64,000 nucleotides of DNA from Prunella strophiata (Eukaryota > Chordata > Aves > Passeriformes > Prunellidae), in assembly GCA_036583965.1 (NCBI GenBank), contig JAZBQD010000034.1, positions 1,798,001-1,862,000 on the forward strand. Direction: 5' to 3'. Below are positions 1 to 11,604 of the stretch, in pieces. A program made the position numbers and the translations under genes. A model generated the notes under the pieces. The model made no database searches, had not been told where the DNA came from, and was given only the letters and a program-made list of their open reading frames with translations. Every line of letters begins with the position of its first letter. Positions within the stretch are counted from its first letter, which is position 1.

Positions 1-690
1 TCTGAGCATCCATCCTCTGCCTCTAGCCAGAGATTCCTTCTGAGCATCCATCCTCTGCCTTTAGCCAGAGATTCCTTCCTGAGCATCCATCCTCTGCCTC
101 TAGCCAGAGATTCCTTCTGAGCATCCATCCTCTGCCTCTAGCCAGAGATTCCTTCTGAGCATCCATCCTCTGCCTTAGCCAGAGATTCCTTCTGAGCATC
201 CATCCTCTGCCTCTAGCCAGAGATTCTTCTGAGCATCCATCTCTGCCTCTAGCCAGAGATTCCTTCCTGAGCATCCATCCTCTGCCTCTAGCCAGAGATT
301 CCTTCTGAGCATCCATCCTCTGCCTCTAGCCAGAGATTCCTCCTGAGCATCCATCCTCTGCCTCTAGCCAGAGATTCTTCTGAGCATCCATCCTCTGCTC
401 TAGCCAGAGATTCCTCCTGAGCATCCATCCTCTGCCTATAGCCAGAGATTCCTTCCTGAGCATCCATCCTCTGCCTATAGCCAGAGATTCCTTCTGAGCA
501 TCCATCCTCTGCCTCTAGCAGAGATTCCTTCCTGAGCATCCATCCTCTGCCTCTAGCCAGAGATTCCTTCCTGAGCATCCATCCTCTGCCTCTAGCCAGA
601 GATTCCTCCTGAGCATCCATCCTCTGCCTCTAGCCAGAGATTCCTCCTGAGCATCCATCCTCTGCCTCTAGCCAGAGATTCCTTCCTGAG
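1..690. repeat. 37-39 bp minisatellite, left segment
   Basis: About 18 tandem units of TCTGAGCATCCATCCTCTGC followed by CTCTAGCCAGAGATTCCT. Copies differ by one-base indels (TCTAGCC, TTTAGCC, TTAGCC, TATAGCC; CCTTC or CCTC at the join). The array is cut by the window edge. Open frames through it are artefacts. Confidence 0.97.
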
Positions 691-868
691 CATCCCCCCC
701 TGGCTCTGAGCCCCTCCCGCGGGGTTGGTGACTGCGGGGCCGGGCAGGCGGGGCCATCCCGGCAGGAGCAGCTCACACCTGTGGATGAGAGGCAGGAAAA
801 GCTGGGAATTGGCCACCGGCGAGCTGCCTTCGGCCTCACCCGGCCCTCCAGCAGCAGCGTGTTCAGGG
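691..868. other. Unique GC-rich spacer inside the satellite block
   Basis: About 180 bases, not repetitive, between the left minisatellite and the GGGAAT satellite. No gene is seen. Confidence 0.7.
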
Positions 869-1448
869 ACTGGAATGGGAATGGGAATGGGAATGGGAAT
901 GGGAATGGGAATGGGAATGGGAATGGGAATGGGAATGGAATGGGAATGGGAATGGAATGGGAATGGGAATGGAATGGGAATGGGAATGGAATGGGAATGG
1001 GAATGGGAATGGGAATGGAATGGGAATGGGAATGGGAATGGAATGGGAATGGGAATGGGAATGGAATGGGAATGGGAATGGAATGGGAATGGGAATGGGA
1101 ATGGGAATGGGAATGGAATGGGAATGGGAATGGAATGGGAATGGGAATGGAATGGGAATGGGAATGGGAATGGAATGGGAATGGGAATGGAATGGGAATG
1201 GGAATGGGAATGGGAATGGGAATGGGAATGGAATGGGAATGGGAATGGAATGGGAATGGGAATGGAATGGGAATGGGAATGGAATGGGAATGGGAATGGG
1301 AATGGAATGGGAATGGGAATGGGAATGGGAATGGGAATGGAATGGGAATGGGAATGGAATGGGAATGGGAATGGGAATGGAATGGGAATGGGAATGGGAA
1401 TGGGAATGGAATGGGAATGGGAATGGGAATGGGAATGGGAATGGGAAG
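869..1448. repeat. GGGAAT/GGAAT satellite
   Basis: About 580 bases made only of GGGAAT hexamers with GGAAT pentamers interspersed, usually after two to six hexamers. Resembles the GGAAT family of human satellites II/III in unit, though here the hexamer dominates. Alternating-dipeptide open frames across it are artefacts. Confidence 0.97.
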
Positions 1449-2472
1449 GGTCCTCCTGAGCATCCATCCTCTGCCTCTAGCCAGAGATTCCTCCTGAGCA
1501 TCCATCCTCTGCCTTTAGCCAGAGATTCCTTCTGAGCATCCATCCTCTGCCTTAGCCAGAGATTCCTTCCTGAGCATCCATCCTCTGCCTCTAGCCAGAG
1601 ATTCCTTCTGAGCATCCATCCTCTGCCTCTAGCCAGAGATTCCTTCCTGAGCATCCATCCTCTGCCTCTAGCCAGAGATTCCTTCCTGAGCATCCATCCT
1701 CTGCCTCTAGCCAGAGATTCCTCCTGAGCATCCATCCTCTGCCTTAGCCAGAGATTCCTCCTGAGCATCCATCCTCTGCCTCTAGCCAGAGATTCCTTCC
1801 TGAGCATCCATCCTCTGCCTCTAGCCAGAGATTCCTCCTGAGCATCCATCCTCTGCCTCTAGCCAGAGATTCCTTCTGAGCATCCATCCTCTGCCTTAGC
1901 CAGAGATTCCTCCTGAGCATCCATCCTCTGCCTTAGCCAGAGATTCCTTCTGAGCATCCATCCTCTGCCTCTAGCCAGAGATTCCTTCTGAGCATCCATC
2001 CTCTGCCTTTAGCCAGAGATTCCTTCTGAGCATCCATCCTCTGCCTTTAGCCAGAGATTCCTTCTGAGCATCCATCCTCTGCCTTTAGCCAGAGATTCCT
2101 TCTGAGCATCCATCCTCTGCCTCTAGCCAGAGATTCCTTCCTGAGCATCCATCCTCTGCCTTAGCCAGAGATTCCTTCTGAGCATCCATCCTCTGCCTTA
2201 GCCAGAGATTCCTTCTGAGCATCCATCCTCTGCCTTAGCCAGAGATTCCTCCTGAGCATCCATCCTCTGCCTTAGCCAGAGATTCCTTCTGAGCATCCAT
2301 CCTCTGCCTTAGCCAGAGATTCCTCCTGAGCATCCATCCTCTGCCTTTAGCCAGAGATTCCTCCTGAGCATCCATCCTCTGCCTTAGCCAGAGATTCCTC
2401 CTGAGCATCCATCCTCTGCCTTAGCCAGAGATTCCTCCTGAGCATCCATCCTCTGCCTTAGCCAGAGATTCT
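1449..2472. repeat. 37-39 bp minisatellite, right segment
   Basis: About 27 further units of the same repeat as 1-690, resuming directly after the GGGAAT satellite. The right part is enriched for the shorter CCTTAGCC variant, so copies are not mixed at random. Confidence 0.97.
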
Positions 2473-2819
2473 GGGGATGGCCGCTTGGAGAAGAGCCACG
2501 ATGGCCCCGCACCTCCTGAGCATTCCACGCTCCCGCGGCAGTGCGGGAGAGGGGAGGGGAGCGGGGAGGAGCGGGGGAGGGAGAGCCTGATGAGGAATCC
2601 GGGAATGGGAGGCAGACAGAAAAACTAATCGGGGATGATTGAGGGAGAGCAGCAGGATGAGTGAAAGATTGAGACAGAGTGATAAAGAATATGTCAGACG
2701 GACAGGAAAACTAATAAAGAATAATAACGGCCCCTGGCCCTGCACAGCGCCCACACCCGCCTCGGGCTGAGCAGGGGGAGGGGGCAGGCTGGGTGTGACA
2801 CCCACCCCCTGCCCAGGGC
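2473..2819. other. Spacer between two satellites
   Basis: Non-repetitive; includes a purine-rich stretch (2535-2590) and an AT-richer one (2620-2730). No gene or known element recognised. Confidence 0.6.
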
Positions 2820-5438
2820 ACACCGGGGACATGCTCTGTGTGTGTGTGACACACGGGGACATGCTCTGTGTGTGTGTGACACACGGGGACATGCTCTGTG
2901 TGTGTGTGTGTGTGTGTGACACACGGGGACATGCTCTGTGTGTGTGTGACACACGGGGACATGCTCTGTGTGTGTGTGACACCCGGGGACATGCTCTGTG
3001 TGTGTGTGACACACGGGGACATGCTCTGTGTGTGTGTGACACACGGGGACATGCTCTGTGTGTGTGTGACACACGGGGACATGCTCTGTGTGTGTGTGAC
3101 ACACGGGGACATGCTCTGTGTGTGTGTGACACACGGGGACATGCTCTGTGTGTGTGTGACACACGGGGACATGCTCTGTGTGTGTGTGACACACGGGGAC
3201 ATGCTCTGTGTGTGTGTGACACACGGGGACATGCTCTGTGTGTGTGTGACACACGGGGACATGCTCTGTGTGTGTGTGACACACGGGGACATGCTCTGTG
3301 TGTGTGTGACACACGGGGACATGCTCTGTGTGTGTGTGACACACGGGGACATGCTCTGTGTGTGTGTGACACACGGGGACATGCTCTGTGTGTGTGTGAC
3401 ACACGGGGACATGCTCTGTGTGTGTGTGACACACGGGGACATGCTCTGTGTGTGTGTGACACACGGGGACATGCTCTGTGTGTGTGTGACACACGGGGAC
3501 ATGCTCTGTGTGTGTGTGACACACGGGGACATGCTCTGTGTGTGTGTGACACACGGGGACATGCTCTGTGTGTGTGTGACACACGGGGACATGCTCTGTG
3601 TGTGTGTGACACACGGGGACATGCTCTGTGTGTGTGTGACACACGGGGACATGCTCTGTGTGTGTGTGACACACGGGGACATGCTCTGTGTGTGTGTGAC
3701 ACACGGGGACATGCTCTGTGTGTGTGTGACACACGGGGACATGCTCTGTGTGTGTGTGACACACGGGGACATGCTCTGTGTGTGTGTGACACACGGGGAC
3801 ATGCTCTGTGTGTGTGTGACACACGGGGACATGCTCTGTGTGTGTGTGACACACGGGGACATGCTCTGTGTGTGTGTGACACACGGGGACATGCTCTGTG
3901 TGTGTGTGACACACGGGGACATGCTCTGTGTGTGTGTGACACACGGGGACATGCTCTGTGTGTGTGTGACACACGGGGACATGCTCTGTGTGTGTGTGAC
4001 ACACGGGGACATGCTCTGTGTGTGTGTGACACACGGGGACATGCTCTGTGTGTGTGTGACACACGGGGACATGCTCTGTGTGTGTGTGACACACGGGGAC
4101 ATGCTCTGTGTGTGTGTGACACACGGGGACATGCTCTGTGTGTGTGTGACACACGGGGACATGCTCTGTGTGTGTGTGACACACGGGGACATGCTCTGTG
4201 TGTGTGTGACACACGGGGACATGCTCTGTGTGTGTGTGACACACGGGGACATGCTCTGTGTGTGTGTGACACACGGGGACATGCTCTGTGTGTGTGTGAC
4301 ACACGGGGACATGCTCTGTGTGTGTGTGACACACGGGGACATGCTCTGTGTGTGTGTGACACACGGGGACATGCTCTGTGTGTGTGTGACACACGGGGAC
4401 ATGCTCTGTGTGTGTGTGACACACGGGGACATGCTCTGTGTGTGTGTGACACACGGGGACATGCTCTGTGTGTGTGTGACACACGGGGACATGCTCTGTG
4501 TGTGTGTGACACACGGGGACATGCTCTGTGTGTGTGTGACACACGGGGACATGCTCTGTGTGTGTGTGACACACGGGGACATGCTCTGTGTGTGTGTGAC
4601 ACACGGGGACATGCTCTGTGTGTGTGTGACACACGGGGACATGCTCTGTGTGTGTGTGACACACGGGGACATGCTCTGTGTGTGTGTGACACACGGGGAC
4701 ATGCTCTGTGTGTGTGTGACACACGGGGACATGCTCTGTGTGTGTGTGACACACGGGGACATGCTCTGTGTGTGTGTGACACACGGGGACATGCTCTGTG
4801 TGTGTGTGACACACGGGGACATGCTCTGTGTGTGTGTGACACACGGGGACATGCTCTGTGTGTGTGTGACACACGGGGACATGCTCTGTGTGTGTGTGAC
4901 ACACGGGGACATGCTCTGTGTGTGTGTGACACACGGGGACATGCTCTGTGTGTGTGTGACACACGGGGACATGCTCTGTGTGTGTGTGACACACGGGGAC
5001 ATGCTCTGTGTGTGTGTGACACACGGGGACATGCTCTGTGTGTGTGTGACACACGGGGACATGCTCTGTGTGTGTGTGACACACGGGGACATGCTCTGTG
5101 TGTGTGTGACACACGGGGACATGCTCTGTGTGTGTGTGACACACGGGGACATGCTCTGTGTGTGTGTGACACACGGGGACATGCTCTGTGTGTGTGTGAC
5201 ACACGGGGACATGCTCTGTGTGTGTGTGACACACGGGGACATGCTCTGTGTGTGTGTGACACACGGGGACATGCTCTGTGTGTGTGTGACACACGGGGAC
5301 ATGCTCTGTGTGTGTGTGACACACGGGGACATGCTCTGTGTGTGTGTGACACACGGGGACATGCTCTGTGTGTGTGTGACACACGGGGACATGCTCTGTG
5401 TGTGTGTGACACACGGGGACATGCTCTGTGTGTGTGTA
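2820..5438. repeat. 30-bp tandem array, about 87 copies
   Basis: Unit GACACACGGGGACATGCTCT plus five GT. Copies are essentially identical over 2.6 kb. I see one substitution (ACCCGG near 2985) and one unit with a GT expansion (about 2896-2918), both near the left end. Because 30 is a multiple of 3, frames stay open for 850-1080 codons on both strands; these are not genes. Each unit holds a GTGTG-TGA-CACAC hairpin. Confidence 0.98.
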
Positions 5439-6055
5439 GCAGTGGACTGGGTGGGATGGAGAGCACGGGGAGGGATTTAGGGTGGGGATAAGGAGGGCAG
5501 GAAGGCTCCATCCCTCCCAGTGCTTCCCCACACCCCTGCCCTGCACAGCAGCCCTTCCCAGCCCTCTGCAGCCCCATCCCTGCTGGCCTGGCTCTCTTAC
5601 AGCTGGGTCCCTCTGGCACAGAGCCCTCTGCTTCCTTCCAGGCTTTCCTTGAAGGGCTCTGCTCCCTTTTCCTGGCCACCAGGGATGCACCCTCAGGGTG
5701 AGGGCTCATGAGAGGCCCAGGCCAAGGTGGCCTCTGTTATCCATTCCCTAAGGATGCACATCCTCCTTTGGTAACCCCCAGCTGTGTTTGGGTAGAAAGA
5801 ACTGAGTTTTGGGGCTTTTCCTGGATTTGTGGGTGGTTTTTGTTGGAGTTTCCCTGGGTGAAGGAGGTGCCACTGGAATGTGGTGTCACCACACAGACAG
5901 TGAGTTGTGAGTGTGCAGAGCAGCTATCCCTGATGGTTCCTCCAGATCAGATCCATGCAGGGAAACTGAGGAATGATTCAAACCAGTTGATAACAGAGGT
6001 GCTGCCCAGAGGCCACACAAAGTTCTGGGGCCACCTTCAGCTCTGTCTCATTCCA
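5439..6055. other. Intergenic sequence, no gene seen
   Basis: Unique sequence between the 30-bp array and a CR1 fragment. Short open frames here lack codon bias, domains or splice context. Confidence 0.6.
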
Positions 6056-6320
6056 TAGGATCATAGAACATGGAATGGTTTGGAAACAACCTTAAAAATC
6101 AGTTTGTTCCAGCCCCTGCCATGGGCAGGGACACCTCCCACTGTCCCAGGCTGCTCCAAGCCCCAGTGTCCAGCCTGGGCTTGGGCACTGCCAGGGATCC
6201 AGGGGCAGCCACAGCTGCTCTGGGCACCCTGTGCCAGGGCCTGCCCACCCTCCCAGGGAACAATTCCTGCCCAATATCCCACGTGTGGCAATGCCAGAGG
6301 AACAGAAATCTCTGCCCTGT
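6056..6320 (-). mobile_element. CR1 LINE 3' fragment
   Basis: Left edge GATCATAGAACATGGAATGG is the reversed CR1 3' end, followed by the CCCTGCCATGGGCAGGGACA, AGCCACAGCTGCTCTGGGCA and CCCAATATCCCA blocks in CR1 order. 5'-truncated and non-coding. Confidence 0.92.
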
Positions 6321-7009
6321 GCTTGCAGGGTGACACCACAGTGGGTTATGGGGGATTCCTCGATGCTATTACAACATTAATTAATCCATGGGCCTGATGG
6401 TTTTCCTGTGGGATCCTCCCTGTGCTTCCCAGAAAGCCAAAGTGAGCCTCACAGCTCTGTCCCTGCAGTGCTGGAGCTGTGACAAGGCTGCTGCAAAGAG
6501 GGAACTGAGCAGGGCCTGGATGTCCAACCCCTTTTAAAACCTCCTTTTTAAAGGCTTTGGGAAAGAATCTCCTTTCTCTGGAGTCAAAACTTGCAATTTG
6601 GGGCTATTTGAGGAGTGCAAGTGGGACTGAGCTGTGTCCATGTGAGATCAGAGCAGTGAGATGAGCTCAGGGAGATAATGCTGAGTTTTCCAAAGCTGCC
6701 TCTCCCCAGGAATGGGTGCTGGGATGTGATTGGCACCTGCTGGGCTGATGGACAGGCAGGGGGAGCTGGGGAGGGGGGCAGGCACAGCTCCCTGTCCATG
6801 GAGCAGAGCGTGGCTCTCATTCCACTAATCCCATTAGGGCTGCTGGCACTAAGCCCCCTGAGCCCTGCCTGCTCCAGGAGTGCAGGGCCCTGCTCTGGGC
6901 CAGCCTCAGCTCGGGTGGATGGGCAGGAGAGCCTGGACCAGGCAGCTGTGCCTCCCTGTGGGACTAAATCCTGGTGCCAGGACAGCCTGGGGGGTCATAC
7001 TGGGATAAA
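6321..7009. other. Intergenic sequence, no gene seen
   Basis: Unique sequence between a CR1 and a minisatellite. Nothing recognisable. Confidence 0.55.
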
Positions 7010-7430
7010 TGGGGGTCCTGGCACTGGGAGGGGCTGGGAGCAGGGCAGGGATGGGGACAGGGAGGGGTGAGGGCTCTGGGGATGAGGGATGGGGACAGGG
7101 AGGGGTGAGAGCTCTGGGGTGAGGGATGGGGACAGGGACAGCGTGGGGTGAGAGCTCTGGGGTGAGGGGACAGGGACAGTGTGGGGTGAGAGCTCTGGGA
7201 ATGAGGGATGGGGACAGGGAGGGGTGAGGGCTCTGGGGATGAGGGATGGGGACAGGGACAGTGTGGGGTGAGAGCTCTGGGGATGAGGGATGGGGACAGG
7301 GACAGTGTGGGGTGAGAGCTCTGGGGATGAGGGGACAGGGACAGTGTGGGGTGAGAGCTCTGGGGATGAGGGACAGGGACAGTGTGGGGTGAGAGCTCTG
7401 GGGCTGAGGGGACAGGGACAGCAGCGTGGG
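7010..7430. repeat. About 42-bp minisatellite, 9-10 copies
   Basis: Units of GGGATGGGGACAGGGACAGT followed by GTGGGGTGAGAGCTCTGGGG and ATGA, with length variants lacking parts. The 281-residue proline/serine-rich frame on the minus strand comes from it. Confidence 0.93.
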
Positions 7431-8430
7431 GGATGATCAGCTGGCCGTGGAGATTCTCCCTGTGTTGGAGGAGGACAGTTCCCTGCTGGTCACAGAGCCC
7501 CTGCCTGTGACCAGCTGCTGGCAGCAGCACCCCAGCCTTGTCCCCACCCGTCTGCAGTGGGAATAAACGGAGCCGAGCGTTCTGCCGGGCTCCAGCTCCA
7601 GAGCCCCCCGGCGAGGGGGCTGGGCTGCCTCTAAATCTCCTAATCCCCTTCATCAGAGTGCCAGACAAGCAGAGACACCGAGCAAACTGCCTGGGGCTGG
7701 GCCCCCCTGCCTCCTCTGAGCTGCTGCAAATCCCAATCATCCTGCGGGCGATTACAGGGGCTTCTCCTGGAGCACAATATCCAATCTCCCCCAGAGGCCA
7801 CCACAACATATGCAGGGCCAGGCTCCGGGGCCACCGCGGGCTTGTCTCTGGCTCATCCTATTAGCGGGGAGCCTGGCAGGGCTGTGCGGGGCCGGGCAGC
7901 CCCCGGGCCGGGGGGGAAGGAGGCAGCGGCTGCCCCGCTGCTCCGGCACCCCGGGCTCTGCTCCAGCCCCGGCAGCTCCTCCCTGCCCTCTCCATGGTCC
8001 TGCTCTGGAGGTTTCACAGCTGCCTCTGGGAATCGTGGATTAAAACACATTTTGTGATTAAAAAAAAAGTGGTGTCAGCTCTTCGGTGCTTTTGGAGCTC
8101 TACCCTGAGCACTGGGCTGGCTCAGCGGTGATCCAGAGCCCTGCTGCCGTGCCAGGAGGGATTTGTGGCCATCATCACAGCAGAAAGAGCTGTCCCATGG
8201 CTCATGCAAGGAAAAATCCACCCTGCTGGGCCCTCTCTGCTCAGCCAGCTCTGGGCAGGGCTCTGCTGGCTCACTCCAGAGTTCCTTGGCCCAGGACTCA
8301 CCTCAGCACCTTTAAATTCTTGAAGAACGCAGTGAGGAGAGGTCAGGCTGTTCAGAGGGTCCCACCTGGCTCCCTGCTTGCAGCTGCCAGAAATGCCCAT
8401 TGCTCTGGGAGTGAGGAACTTGGGGAAGCA
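7431..8430. other. Intergenic island, possible non-coding regulatory sequence
   Basis: No repeat; 7540-7870 contains TAATCC-type sites (CCTAATCCCC, CCCAATCATCC) and CCTATTAGCG, and reads like conserved non-coding DNA. No exon seen. Conservation cannot be tested here. Confidence 0.35.
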
Positions 8431-8625
8431 CAGATGGGGATGGGGGTGAGGCCCTGGCACAGGGTGCCCAGAGCAGCTGTGGCTGCCCCTGGATCCCTGG
8501 CAGTGCCCAAGGCCAGGCTGGGCACTGGGACAGTGGGAGGTGTCCCTGCCATGGCAGGGCTGGGCTGGATGAGCTTTAATTTCCCTTCCAACCCAACCCA
8601 AACCATTCCCTGGTTCCATGGCTGG
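8431..8625 (+). mobile_element. CR1 LINE 3' fragment
   Basis: CCCTGGCACAGGGTGCCCAG to CCAACCCAACCCAAACCATT, ending near CCATGG, in CR1 sense orientation. Confidence 0.9.
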
Positions 8626-8904
8626 GGTCACTCTGTGTGGGGAGGAGATGCTGCCTGGGATGTGCTGCAGGTGCCTGCCCAGCACAGGTGCCATGAGCAG
8701 CCCTGTCCCCCTTTCCCCTTCCCCAAGTGGGAAGGGAAGTGCCAGAGCAGGAGAGCAGAAGGCTCCTCATTAAAGCAGATAAAAGGAATCAGTTCCCTAT
8801 GTACAGCAAAAGTGAGGCTGGAGGGACTCATGGCCACCAGGAACACCCAAGGATGTGGATTTAGCAGGGATCAGAGCTCCTTCCCCTCCCCTGACCAGGT
8901 GAGA

Positions 8905-9087
8905 CATGGAATGAGATGCCCAGAGCAGCTGTGGCTGCCCCTGGATCCCTGGCAGTGCCCAAGGCCAGGTTGGACAGGGTTTGGAGCAGCCTAGGACAGT
9001 GGGAGGTGTCCCTGCCATGGCAGGGGTGGCACTGGGTGATCTCCAAGGTCCCTTCCAACCCAAACCTTTCTGTGCTTCTGTGATCCT
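8905..9087 (+). mobile_element. CR1 LINE 3' fragment
   Basis: ATGCCCAGAGCAGCTGTGGC to CTTCCAACCCAAACC and a degenerate ATTCTRTG-like 3' tail (CTTCTGTGATCCTGTG). A second copy in the same orientation, 280 bases after the previous one. Confidence 0.92.
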
Positions 9088-9611
9088 GTGGCTGCTGAAA
9101 ATCCAGCTTTAAACCTCGCAGTGCTTAGGGCTGAGCAAAGTCCTGCTGGGAAAAACCTCAGGGGGAAATGGTGCCACTGCACTGCTGGAGCCAGCAAGAG
9201 ATCCCAAACCTCATCCCCATTACCATGCAAGCCCTGGAAATGCCCCTGCCAGGTCTGTGCAGGCAGCTGGACAGCTGGGGCTGCAGGTCAGGCCCTCAGG
9301 AGGCACAGGGATTAAATTTTCCATCCAAATGGATGTCCCTGGCCTGGCACACTCCCAGCTCCTGCTGTAAGCCAGGACCCAATTAAACCAGAGGTACCTG
9401 GAAAAGCCAGGTCACAGCAGAGCTCTGGCACCAGCCCAGCCCTGCTGTGTCACACACTGTCCCCAGCTGCCACCCTCACCCGTCAGGGGTGGCCAGGAGC
9501 TCCCATCTCCACCTCCAGCCAGGAATGGATCCCCTTGGACTGAGCAGGGACACTGAGGCCACATCACCCCATCCATGGGGCCCAGGCAGGTGGGACAATC
9601 CTGGGGGCTCA
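9088..9611. other. Intergenic sequence, no gene seen
   Basis: Unique sequence; nothing recognised. Confidence 0.5.
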
Positions 9612-10020
9612 GGATTCCTGTTCCCACCCCCTGCAGGGCTCCCTGGGCACTGAATCCCATCCCGAGGGTGCTGCTGCTGGGATCCCTGTGCCCATTCCTG
9701 TTTTCCATCCCCCTGCAGGGCTCCCTGGGCACTGAATCCCATCCTGAGGATGCTGCTGGTGGGATTTGGTGCCCATTCCTGTTCCCACCCCCCTGCAGGG
9801 CTCTGTGGGCAGCAAATCCCATCCTGAGGGTGCTGCTGCTGGGATCCCTGTGCCCATTCCCATTTCCCACCCCTTGCAGGGCTCCCTGGGCACCAAATCC
9901 CATCATGAGGATGCTGCTGATGGGATTTGGTGCCCATTCCTGTTTCCCATCCCTCTGCAGGGCTCCCTGGGCACCAAATCCCATCCTGAGGCTGCTGCTG
10001 CTGGGATCCCTGTGCCCAAG
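9612..10020. repeat. About 81-bp minisatellite, five copies
   Basis: The landmark CTGCAGGGCTCCCTGGGCA recurs at about 9631, 9713, 9793, 9874 and 9955, each followed by AAATCCCATCCTGAGG, GCTGCTG and TGCCCATTCC. Divergence between copies is a few percent to 10 percent by eye. Confidence 0.93.
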
Positions 10021-11249
10021 CCCCCCGGCCGTGCTGGGCAGCTGCAGCATCCGCAGCATCGGCAGGGCCCCTCCCAGCCGGTAATTGATGTGTGCTGCCA
10101 TGGAAACCGGAGGGTTTCAGCCCGGCTGGATGCGAGCTCAGGGCTCTGCCGGAGGAGTGGAAGGCTTGGTGTGCCGATGTGGGGTGAGGGGAGAGCAGAG
10201 GAACGGGGAGGAGAGGCAAGGAGGGAACGAGGAGGGCAGGGGGTGGGTGGGATGGGTGGGACAGAGCCAGCAGAGAGGGGAGGGAGGCACAGATGGTGTC
10301 AGGGAGGGTCTGGATATCCTGGGATGGCTGAGGAGGAGGAGGGAGTGAGGAGCAACTGCAGGGCATGGAATGGTCAGGACGGACAGAGAGGGCCTGGGAC
10401 TGTCTCTGCCCAGGAAAACACCCTCTGGTCTCCTGTCCTGGGGGCAGCTCTGCCCTCTGTGCCAGCTGTGCCAGCCTGGAACCACCCTCAGCATCCAGAC
10501 CCTCTTTCCTTGGGATGGCAGCAAAGGGCACGGGGCTGCCCAGGATCCCTGGGGACACATCCCTGCTCCCAGCTGGCCTGGGCCTGCCCCGGGGGGCAGC
10601 CCCTCAGGAATGGGGGCACTGGAGCCCCTCTGATGGCCCTGCAGAGCCCTGGGGAGGGGATGGCTCAAAAGGAGTCTCTGCAAAGGGGAGGGAGGCTGAG
10701 CTTCATCTCCACGTGGGAACTCTTCCTTCCTGGAGTCTCCCAAGCTGGGAAGGAGCCTTTGCCTGGTGGTGCAACCACAGCGAGCCCAGAGCTGAGCAGG
10801 CAGAGGTGCAAGGCTGTGTGTGAGCCCAGCACAGCCCAGATGTGCCACACCTGTACGGAACCCACCAGAGAGGGCAGCAACCCTACCCCGAGCCAGGAAA
10901 GCTCCCGGGATCGTTGGGATCCTGTGCAAAGACAGGCAGGGAAACCCCAGAGCCAGGGCTGGAGGAGCTCCCTGCAGCTGGGGTGGGAACAGCCACAAAT
11001 GTGCCCTGGCTTGGAGTGGCACAGATGTTTGCAAAGGGTCTGAAATATCCCAAAACCCCCAGCCATGCCTGGGAAAGGAGCTGGTGAGATGGTGGGAAAT
11101 GGAGCAAGTTGTCAAGGGAGTGATGGTGGAGATGGGAGGGGGTCCAGAGAGCTTTGATGGGATTTTCCCTGATTCCCACCTTGGCTGGTGACAGGTGCAG
11201 GCAGCCTTGGGGCTGGAGGTGTTTTTCCATTGCCATATTTGAGTTTCAG
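10021..11249. other. Intergenic sequence, no gene seen
   Basis: GC-rich unique sequence. The 409-425-codon frames crossing it on both strands are proline/glycine/serine-rich, overlap each other and have no domain. Confidence 0.6.
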
Positions 11250-11465
11250 TCATAGAATCAACTACAGAATCATGGAATATCTTGGGTTGGAAGGGGCATG
11301 AAAGCTCCTCCAGCTCCAACCCCCTGCCATGGGCAGGAACACCTTCCACTGGAGCAGGATGATCCAAACCCAGTCCAAGCTGGCCTTGAAGGATTCTGGT
11401 CTGTGGGAAAGTGCTCTGGGGACTTATCCTCCTTGTCCTCGTGCAGGAACATCCTCAGGCTGGCA
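11250..11465 (-). mobile_element. CR1 LINE 3' fragment
   Basis: TCATAGAATCAACTACAGAA then TTGGGTTGGAAGGGGCATGA and CCCCTGCCATGGGCAGGAAC, the CR1 3' end reversed. Lies about 120 bases beyond the inferred PCDH1 3' end. Confidence 0.9.
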
Positions 11466-11598
11466 AAGAGGGAGCCAAGAGCAGGGCAGGGAGGCAGGTA
11501 GATCCCAAAGCCTCCCCAGCCCTTTCTTCCCCTGAGGGTGCTCAGGGGGAGGCGTGGGAAGGAGCAGGCAGGCCCAGAAGCAGCCGGGTTTTCACACT

Positions 11599-11604
11599 TT
11601 TATT
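11599..11604 (-). terminator. PCDH1: Poly(A) signal AATAAA, long isoform
   Basis: Minus-strand CTTTACAATAAAAGTGTG. No TTTATT or TTTAAT was noticed on the plus strand between here and 15051, so this is the likely end of the long transcript. Confidence 0.65.

Noticed and set aside
592..1849. Frames rich in HSIPIP/FPF or MGMEWEW repeats
   Set aside because: Direct translation of the GGGAAT/GGAAT satellite, present in several frames and on both strands.
2820..5438. CRISPR-like array (30-bp direct repeats)
   Set aside because: Repeats are contiguous with no spacers, no cas genes are near, and the DNA is vertebrate.
2458..5709. Open frames of 850-1083 codons on both strands across the 30-bp array
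   Set aside because: The unit length is divisible by 3 and has no stop in several frames, so openness is automatic; the products are pure ten-residue repeats.
9766..11367. Frames of 409 and 425 codons on opposite strands
   Set aside because: They overlap each other, cross a minisatellite, have low-complexity composition and show no domain or splice context.
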